From positions 1 to 19,098 of the forward strand of contig CAYTCC010000023.1 in the NCBI GenBank assembly GCA_964436345.1: DNA of 19,098 nucleotides, written 5' to 3'. Positions 13,597 to 19,098 of the stretch are shown here, one piece after another. The notes under the pieces were generated by a model. The model searched no databases. It was not told the DNA's origin and saw nothing but the letters and a program-made list of their open reading frames with translations. This DNA is from GCA-002694895 sp964436345 (GTDB lineage Bacteria > Chloroflexota > Dehalococcoidia > Lucifugimonadales > GCA-002694895). Both the position numbers and the translations under genes were made by a program. Every line of letters starts with the position of its first letter. The stretch's first letter is position 1.

Positions 13597-15339
13597 CTAT
13601 GCTTTTCTTAACCGGATTGATTGTGGTGTTATTTCTAATAATTCATCACTCATAATTTCTAAAGCACGTTCCAAAGTTAGTTTAATTGGAGGAGTTAAAT
13701 TTAATGAATCATCAGCTCCGGAAGCACGCATATTAGTAAGTTGTTTGCCTTTTGTTGGATTAACCTCTAAATCTGTTCCTTTACTTACATTTCCTATAAC
13801 CATTCCTTTGTAAACATGAGTATTAGGCCCAATGTATAAAGTACCACGGTCCTGTAAATTATATAATGCATAACCTAAAGCTTTCCCTTCTGCCATTGAA
13901 ACCATTGCTCCCACTTCAGTTCTCTTTATTTCTCCTATATGTTTTCTGAAGCCTATAACTCTCGAAGACATTATTCCTTCTCCTCGTGTATCTACAATAA
14001 ATTCTGTTCTAAATCCTAGAAGGCCTCTTGTGGGAATTTCAAAAACTATTCTAGTGTTAGCATTTGTAGTTTTCATTTCATTCATAATGCCTTTTCGTTT
14101 AGATATTTTTTCAATAACTACCCCAGACATTCTTTCAGGTATATCAACAGTTAGTTCTTCAAACGGTTCGTGTACTTTATTATCTATTGTTTTAAGTATT
14201 ACTTTTGGTTGTGATACTTGAACTTCATAACCTTCTCTACGCATATTTTCAAGAAAAATTGCTATATGCATTTCACCTCTACCATAAACAGTAAATTTAT
14301 CTGGTTTTGAAAAATCTACTTTGACTCCTACATTAACTTCTAGTTCTTTTTCTAATCTTTCTCTAATTTGAGAACTAGTTACAAATTTCCCTTCTTTTCC
14401 TGAAAATGGAGAGTCATTTACCATGAATCCAAGTGAAATAGTAGGTTCATCAACAGAAATATCTGGAAGTGATTTAGATTCTTCATTTTCCGTGATTGTA
14501 TCTCCGATATATATTTCAGGAAATCCTGCTACTAATACTATATCTCCCGCATAAGCTTTTTTTACTTCCTTTCTTAAGAATCCTTCAAAGGTAAATATTT
14601 TTGTAACCTGACGTTTTTGCATTAATCCTTTATCTTGAATTACATATAAGTAATCCTTTTCATTTAAAGTTCCTTCGTAAATTCTTGCTATAGCGAGTCT
14701 TCCAAGATAATTATCATAATCTAAATTAAAACATTGCATCCGTAATGGTAAGTCGCTTTCAGAATTTGATGGTTTTATATTTAATAAAATAGAATCTAAA
14801 AGAGGGGTCATATCTAATGTTTCATCTTCCAATTCAAATTTTGAGACTCCATCTTTACCGGTTGTATATATGATTTCAAAATCTAATTGTTCATTATTAG
14901 CACCAAGGTCCATAAATAATTCTAATATTTCATCTATAACTTCCTTTGGCCTTGCAGCATCTTTGTCGATTTTATTTAATATAACTAAAGGTTTTAGGCC
15001 TAATTCTAATGATTTTTTAAGAACAAATTTTGTTTGTGGCATTGGGCCTTCCTGAGCATCAACTACTAGCAATACAGAATCAATTGATCTTAAAACTCTT
15101 TCAACTTCAGAACCAAAATCAGCATGCCCGGGAGTGTCAACAATATTAATTTTAGTTCCTTTATAAAACATTGATGCATTTTTTGCATAAATTGTGATAC
15201 CTCTTTCTTGTTCTAAGTCATTACTATCCATAGTAGAGAGTGAATCTTTTGTAGCACCAGTGTGACGCATTAAAGCATCAGTAATACTTGTTTTCCCATG
15301 ATCTACATGAGCAATTATTGCTATATTTCTAATTTCCAT
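13597..15339 (-). CDS. typA: Ribosome-associated GTPase TypA/BipA
   Basis: The 580-residue product is a translational GTPase of the EF-G family. G1 is AHVDHGKTS (10-18), switch I contains ERGITI, G3 is DTPGHADFG, and G4 is NKID; VDAQEGPMPQTKFVL follows G3. Domain II, the EF-G-like III and V domains (GRGEMHIAIFLENMRREGYEV; RGLLGFRTEFIVDTRGEGIM) and the BipA-specific C-terminus (MSDELLEITPQSIRLRKA) are complete. TypA binds the 70S ribosome and aids 50S assembly and stress adaptation. The length is slightly below the usual 600-615. I start at the ATG giving MEIRNIAIIAHVDHGK; a longer frame from 15393 adds 18 residues not found in the family. No SD is seen. It is a housekeeping gene flanked by accessory genes. 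Confidence 0.96.
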   Translation of the reverse strand: MEIRNIAIIAHVDHGKTSITDALMRHTGATKDSLSTMDSNDLEQERGITIYAKNASMFYKGTKINIVDTPGHADFGSEVERVLRSIDSVLLVVDAQEGPMPQTKFVLKKSLELGLKPLVILNKIDKDAARPKEVIDEILELFMDLGANNEQLDFEIIYTTGKDGVSKFELEDETLDMTPLLDSILLNIKPSNSESDLPLRMQCFNLDYDNYLGRLAIARIYEGTLNEKDYLYVIQDKGLMQKRQVTKIFTFEGFLRKEVKKAYAGDIVLVAGFPEIYIGDTITENEESKSLPDISVDEPTISLGFMVNDSPFSGKEGKFVTSSQIRERLEKELEVNVGVKVDFSKPDKFTVYGRGEMHIAIFLENMRREGYEVQVSQPKVILKTIDNKVHEPFEELTVDIPERMSGVVIEKISKRKGIMNEMKTTNANTRIVFEIPTRGLLGFRTEFIVDTRGEGIMSSRVIGFRKHIGEIKRTEVGAMVSMAEGKALGYALYNLQDRGTLYIGPNTHVYKGMVIGNVSKGTDLEVNPTKGKQLTNMRASGADDSLNLTPPIKLTLERALEIMSDELLEITPQSIRLRKA

Positions 15340-15407
15340 AAAAACACATAAAAGGTTTTGAATAAATAAATAAAGATTAAATGCAGTGCACACTATATCA
15401 ATTAGAT

Positions 15408-15415
15408 ATTATAAT
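15408..15415. promoter_or_regulatory. Candidate symmetric -10 element between divergent typA and Ntn hydrolase genes
   Basis: ATTATAAT again gives TATAAT on both strands: 15410-15415 on plus, 15408-15413 on minus. On plus, TGCACA (15387-15392; four of six) lies 17 bp upstream. It is weak alone, but the same symmetric octamer occurs at 1692-1699. Confidence 0.3.
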
Positions 15416-15483
15416 GTCCATATAACTAGTGGATCTAAAAAAATTAAAGAAGAAAAGATTTAACGTTAAAATAGGATCAAGTA

Positions 15484-16458
15484 ATGTCAGAGATTAGAAG
15501 AAATTTTCAAAATCTTTACGATAATTGCACTACAGCGGGAGCTACCGGATCTGCTAGCTTTGATGGGAACTCCATAATAGGAAGCACAAGTGACGATCCA
15601 TTTACCACAAGAACAAAACTTGTTGTTGTATCTCCAAATAATGGGCACAAATTTATTGCAACTCAAATAATCTCAGGAGATACAAGCAAAATTCCAGATT
15701 TTAACAATATGCATACACGTGGATTAAATGATAAAGGTTTTGCATATACCTGGTCTGCAGCAGGTCCTGACCCTGCTATTGAACCAATTAGTTCTCAGGC
15801 AATAGGAGTACCATTTTATCAGTTTGGACAATTACTACTGAGTGAAGCTGACTCTGTTGAAGATGCAATTGGATTACTTGAATCTTTTCCGAGAGCAATT
15901 CACGGGAATTTTTTATTTGCTGATTCTTCAGGGAAAATTGCTTTGATTGAAGTAAGTACACGTTCTTTAAATATTGAAACTTGTACTACAGATGGATGGA
16001 TAGGAAGAACAAATCATTGGATTTCAGAACATATGATTAATATCTCTCGAAAGCCACATGTCTCTGATTCCACAATTGTGAGATTTGAAAGAATATTTAA
16101 TCTGATGAGTGAAAGAAACGGTAAAATTGATATTACATTTTTAGAGTCTTGTTTTAGTGATCACTCTACATTAACTGATACTGGGTGGTCTATTTGTGCT
16201 CATGGACATACCAAAAACCCAAATCGTGACGGACGTGGTGGAACAGTTAGTTCTGAGATTATATTACCATCAAAAGGGGTAATGAATTATTGTTATGGGT
16301 GGCCATGCGGTGGAATTGTAGATTATCCTGATGATCAAGTATATCAAGATAGATCTTGGGGGAAATATCTGTCCTTTGAATTAGAGAAAATGGAACCAGG
16401 AGAGTATGTTACTGTAGATGGGAGGTTAACTCCATTGGCTATTTCTTATTTTGCTTAG
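15484..16458 (+). CDS. C45/AAT-like Ntn hydrolase (linear amide C-N hydrolase or acyltransferase)
   Basis: The 324-residue product matches the acyl-CoA:6-aminopenicillanate acyltransferase (peptidase C45) group of N-terminal-nucleophile hydrolases. Cys15 in YDNCTTAG is the predicted nucleophile, exposed after autocleavage following Asn14. Other family-like parts are GLNDKGFAYTWSAAG (the MNExGL block), AIHGNFLFADSSGKIALIEVST, and WIGRTNHW (the 'RTNHF' block). No signal peptide is present, so it is cytoplasmic. AGGA (15473-15476) lies 7 nt before the ATG. Family members hydrolyse or transfer acyl groups on amides, including penicillins, N-acyl amino acids and peptides; the substrate here is unknown. 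The MFS gene downstream, 68 bp away on the same strand, suggests transport of a related compound. Confidence 0.8.
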   Translation: MSEIRRNFQNLYDNCTTAGATGSASFDGNSIIGSTSDDPFTTRTKLVVVSPNNGHKFIATQIISGDTSKIPDFNNMHTRGLNDKGFAYTWSAAGPDPAIEPISSQAIGVPFYQFGQLLLSEADSVEDAIGLLESFPRAIHGNFLFADSSGKIALIEVSTRSLNIETCTTDGWIGRTNHWISEHMINISRKPHVSDSTIVRFERIFNLMSERNGKIDITFLESCFSDHSTLTDTGWSICAHGHTKNPNRDGRGGTVSSEIILPSKGVMNYCYGWPCGGIVDYPDDQVYQDRSWGKYLSFELEKMEPGEYVTVDGRLTPLAISYFA

Positions 16459-16526
16459 GAAAATCTAAAAAGGCATTTAAAATAAATAACTTAGTAATTC
16501 TACAAAAAAGTATAAAAATTAGAATA

Positions 16527-18029
16527 ATGATCATTTTATTATTCTGTTTATTTATAGTAACTATTAATCAAACCATTGTTTCGATTGCCGGGCCATCTAT
16601 ATTAGCAGATCTTGGTGGATTTAAATATTATTCATGGATTTTTTCTGGCACTGCTTTAACTGCTGCAATTTGCTCACCTATAACAGGGAAGTTATATGAG
16701 TTGTATGGGGCTAAAAAAATAATAATCTCTTTTTTATTAATATTTACTGTTGCAATTTTATTTTGTGGTTTAAGTAATTCGATGTTTTCTCTTATTGTTT
16801 TCAGAACATTGCAGGGTGCTGGAATAGGAGGAGTATACGGTATTATTTGGATAATGACAGCCTCTCTTTGGAATCCAAATGAAAGAGGAAAATGGGTTGG
16901 AATTGCTACAGCAAGTTTTACAGTGGGAACAATGGTTGGTCCGATTATGGGAGGTTATATAAGTGAAATTATTGGATGGAGATGGATTTTCTTTTTTAAT
17001 TTACCTTTATCTTTGATTTTAATGACAGCAATATTTATAGTTTTCCCAAATCATGAAAAAACAATCTCAAGAAAATTTGATTATAAAGGGACAATAGTTT
17101 TTATATTTTTTGTTAGTAGTTTTCTTATTGGGATTTCAAATATTGTCCAAGACAATTCTTACATATATATAAATTCTATAATTTTGTTTTTAGCCTCTTT
17201 CGGATCTTTAGGTTTATTTATATATATAGAAAATAAAGAAAAAGAAAATGCACTTATAGATTTAAGTTTATTTAAATATAAATTTTTTATAGGGGGTTCC
17301 CTTGGATCTGTATTTCTTGTCAGCGCATTTGTGACCTGGAGTGTGTTTTTACCGCTTTCTTTAGTGACAGTATACGGATATTCTTTATCACAGGCATCAA
17401 TTCCATTAATGACTTACGCTATTGGAATTGCCTTAGGTTCAAGTTTTTTTGGATTTTTTATTTCACATGAAAAATTACAACTTCCTATATCTTTGATCGG
17501 ATTTACTTTAACTGCAATTGCTTTTTTAATTTCTGGTTATACATATTTGGATATAAGTTTTAATTTATTATTAATCATAGCTTTTGTTGTAGGTTTTGGT
17601 TTTTCTGGAACTATTGCTGCATATATAGTCCCTATACAAAATAAGCTTCCAGAAAATAAAATTGGTGTTGTTACTACATGGCTTCAATTTTCAAGAATAT
17701 TTGGAAATGCATTTGGGACAGCGATACTTGGAGTTATTTTATTATTGAATATGACTACTTACAATTTTGAGCCTCCCAGAGAATATATATATAATCCTGA
17801 TAATATTTCTTCAATAGACAAAATAGAAGAAATTAAAGAAAAATATATGGCCTCGGATAAGATAGAATTATTTAATAAGGATCTTCAATCTTCCAGAGAA
17901 AATCTAAATAATGGTCTCAGATATGTTTATTTTTCAGCAAGTATAGCCGCTGTTTTTGGAATTATAATTTCTATTCTTATGTTTCCTAAATTTGAGTTGT
18001 TAGGTATTTTAATTAGAAAAAAATCTTAA
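16527..18029 (+). CDS. MFS transporter, DHA2/EmrB-QacA type (14 transmembrane segments)
   Basis: The 500-residue product has the drug:H+ antiporter-2 layout with about 14 helices. Motif D-like INQTIVSIAGPSI opens helix 1, motif A appears in relaxed form as GKLYELYGAKKI, FRTLQGAGIGGVYG is motif B with its Arg, and GTMVGPIMGGYISEIIGWRW is motif C, typical of exporters. A hydrophilic loop (about residues 405-450, ending in SSREN) precedes the last helix. The ATG at 16527 has no SD and starts almost within helix 1. The frame is open upstream to the end of the previous gene, giving a basic stretch (KSKKAFKINN..., QKSIKIRI), so a non-ATG start could add up to about 22 residues. It probably exports a small molecule. 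It ends 3 bp from the convergent amidohydrolase. Confidence 0.86.
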   Translation: MIILLFCLFIVTINQTIVSIAGPSILADLGGFKYYSWIFSGTALTAAICSPITGKLYELYGAKKIIISFLLIFTVAILFCGLSNSMFSLIVFRTLQGAGIGGVYGIIWIMTASLWNPNERGKWVGIATASFTVGTMVGPIMGGYISEIIGWRWIFFFNLPLSLILMTAIFIVFPNHEKTISRKFDYKGTIVFIFFVSSFLIGISNIVQDNSYIYINSIILFLASFGSLGLFIYIENKEKENALIDLSLFKYKFFIGGSLGSVFLVSAFVTWSVFLPLSLVTVYGYSLSQASIPLMTYAIGIALGSSFFGFFISHEKLQLPISLIGFTLTAIAFLISGYTYLDISFNLLLIIAFVVGFGFSGTIAAYIVPIQNKLPENKIGVVTTWLQFSRIFGNAFGTAILGVILLLNMTTYNFEPPREYIYNPDNISSIDKIEEIKEKYMASDKIELFNKDLQSSRENLNNGLRYVYFSASIAAVFGIIISILMFPKFELLGILIRKKS

Positions 18030-18032
18030 TTT

Positions 18033-18872
18033 TTAAATACCCAATATTTTTGAAGCATTATTTAAAAATATATTTTCTTCTAATTCTTCAGAAATATCTA
18101 ATTTCTTCCAATCGTTTAACCATCTCTCTGGAGTAATAAAAGGGTAGTCGGATCCAAATAATATTTTGTGATTAAGCCTTGTAATTGATTCATGTATAAG
18201 TTCTTTAGGAATGTACCTTGGAAGCCACCCTGAAAGATCGATATATACATTAGGTTTATGTAAAGCTACTGCAATTTGATCATTTATCCAAGGCCAACCG
18301 GGATGAGCTAATATGATAGTTAAATCTGGAAAATCAGCTGCAACGTCATCCATTCCTGGAATAGGCGCACTGTATTTTAATTTTAACCCTCCACCTCCTG
18401 GAGTACCTGCACCAGATGCTGCCATTCCGCAATGAAAAAGTACGGGTACAGATAAATCTGAACATTTTTGGTAAAGAGGATAAAATTTCTCATCATTTGG
18501 ATTAAAAGCTTGTTGAACTGGATGTAACTTTAACCCTTTAAGACCTAGATCGACTACTGATCTCTCTAATTCTTCTATAGCTTGTTTTTCTTTCCATGGA
18601 TCTATAGCAGCAAAAGCTATGAATACGTCAGGATGATTTTTCACAACACTGGAAATATAGTCATTAGAATCAGGTACTTCTCCTGTTGTAGTTTCTGAGT
18701 CTATCGAAAGTAAGAGAGCCATCATATCTAATTTCCTATATATATTTGCTATATTATCTATAGTTTCATTATTGCCATGAGCATTGAAGAAGTTTCGTAA
18801 AGTATTTTCCATATGAGAAGGAGGTAATCCAGGCTGCCTTGGAATGTGTACGTGCATGTCGATTGCTTTCAA
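18033..18872 (-). CDS. Metal-dependent amidohydrolase (COG2159, ACMSD/amidohydro-rel type)
   Basis: The roughly 279-residue protein is a TIM-barrel amidohydrolase of the Amidohydro-2 family. Visible ligands and blocks are AIDMHVH (HxH near the start), GLKLHPVQQAF, VPVLFHCGMAASG, ILAHPGWPW and ILFGSDYPF with the catalytic Asp. The family includes decarboxylases such as ACMSD and gamma-resorcylate decarboxylase as well as hydrolases, so the name stays general. I start at the TTG at 18872 (MKAIDMHVH), 9 nt after AAAGG (18882-18886). A TTG at 18878 is also possible; the ATG at 18857 would remove the residues just before HxH and has no SD. It is divergent from an acyl-CoA synthetase and could act in ring or side-chain catabolism. 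Confidence 0.85.
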   Translation of the reverse strand: MKAIDMHVHIPRQPGLPPSHMENTLRNFFNAHGNNETIDNIANIYRKLDMMALLLSIDSETTTGEVPDSNDYISSVVKNHPDVFIAFAAIDPWKEKQAIEELERSVVDLGLKGLKLHPVQQAFNPNDEKFYPLYQKCSDLSVPVLFHCGMAASGAGTPGGGGLKLKYSAPIPGMDDVAADFPDLTIILAHPGWPWINDQIAVALHKPNVYIDLSGWLPRYIPKELIHESITRLNHKILFGSDYPFITPERWLNDWKKLDISEELEENIFLNNASKILGI

Positions 18873-18881
18873 TTTCAAAAA

Positions 18882-18886
18882 CCTTT
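18882..18886 (-). promoter_or_regulatory. Shine-Dalgarno site supporting a TTG start for the amidohydrolase
   Basis: On the minus strand AAAGG lies 9 nt before the TTG at 18872 and only 3 nt before the TTG at 18878, which favours the shorter start. Confidence 0.5.
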
Positions 18887-18954
18887 ATAGTCAAATTCAC
18901 TTAATAAAATAACAGAGTTTTATCTGTATATAAAGGTAATTTAAATATTTTAGT

Positions 18955-18959
18955 AGGAG
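18955..18959 (+). promoter_or_regulatory. Shine-Dalgarno site of the acyl-CoA synthetase gene
   Basis: AGGAG lies 4 nt before the ATG at 18964 and supports that start. Confidence 0.7.
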
Positions 18960-18963
18960 TATC

Positions 18964-19098
18964 ATGAAAAATAATGTTCATTACTCAAAATTAACACCTA
19001 TATCATTTTTGGAAAGAAGTACTTATGTATACCCAAATAAACCCGCAATTAAATATGGAGATCGTTCATATACATATCAAGAATTTTCCGATAGGGTG
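18964..19098 (+). CDS. AMP-forming acyl-CoA synthetase, N-terminus only (runs off the right edge)
   Basis: The first 45 residues are visible. LTPISFLERSTYVYPNKPAI followed by KYGDRSYTYQEFSDRV is the characteristic opening of medium-chain fatty-acyl-CoA synthetases of the ANL (AMP-binding) family, in which 'xTPLSFLERAAxVYPdrpAv' precedes 'Y..rryTYaEf..R'. The catalytic P-loop and the C-terminal Lys lie beyond the window. The start is set by AGGAG (18955-18959). The enzyme would activate a carboxylic acid with ATP and CoA. It is divergent from the amidohydrolase across a 91-bp gap, so the two may share control. Chain-length preference cannot be judged. Confidence 0.85.
   Translation, partial: MKNNVHYSKLTPISFLERSTYVYPNKPAIKYGDRSYTYQEFSDRV

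Noticed and set aside
1..19098. tRNA genes, CRISPR arrays, insertion sequences or prophage genes
   Set aside because: No cloverleaf-type sequence, regularly spaced repeats, transposase motifs or terminal inverted repeats were recognised. The only sizeable repeats are the internal lipoprotein duplication and the paralogous beta genes.

Overview
The window is a gene-dense, AT-rich bacterial chromosome segment. Intergenic gaps are short, genes alternate strand in small blocks, and many starts carry recognisable Shine-Dalgarno sites. No tRNA, rRNA, CRISPR array, transposase or phage gene was seen. The content (organic-acid and amino-acid enzymes, two MFS transporters, an amidohydrolase, an acyl-CoA synthetase, the GTPase TypA) suggests a streamlined, catabolically versatile, free-living heterotroph, possibly marine. 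Exact taxonomy cannot be settled from the sequence alone; a low-GC marine lineage such as SAR202-type Chloroflexota is only a guess.

Left part (1-3962): a partial alanine-rich membrane protein leaves the left edge on the minus strand. It is followed by a debris zone (about 622-933) holding a 5'-truncated short-chain dehydrogenase and perhaps a second gene fragment. Then come an HpcH/HpaI-type aldolase (minus) and a divergent two-gene unit: a 12-helix MFS transporter and a calcineurin-like phosphoesterase.

Central part (3959-7723): a minus-strand operon-like row runs from a ThDP decarboxylase alpha subunit (sulfopyruvate/phosphonopyruvate decarboxylase type), through two tandem paralogous beta subunits and a 39-residue membrane peptide, to a DapA-superfamily aldolase. 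An aspartate-dehydrogenase-like gene is divergent from it. The intergenic region holds a TGACA-N7-TGTCA inverted repeat overlapping the best promoter candidates for both sides. A plausible reading is NAD(P)-dependent deamination of an aspartate-like amino acid (for example cysteate) to a 2-oxo acid, then decarboxylation by the ThDP enzyme. The substrate is not proven.

Next (7737-13506): a PhzF-family protein and a PLP aminotransferase form a minus-strand pair. They are followed by two convergent genes for secreted lipoproteins, both with an apparently degenerate LytM/M23-like domain. The first contains a 254-bp perfect tandem duplication (period 315 bp).

Right part (13597-19098): typA (minus), a C45/AAT-like Ntn hydrolase and a 14-helix-type MFS exporter (plus), an amidohydrolase (minus), and the N-terminus of an AMP-forming acyl-CoA synthetase that leaves the right edge.
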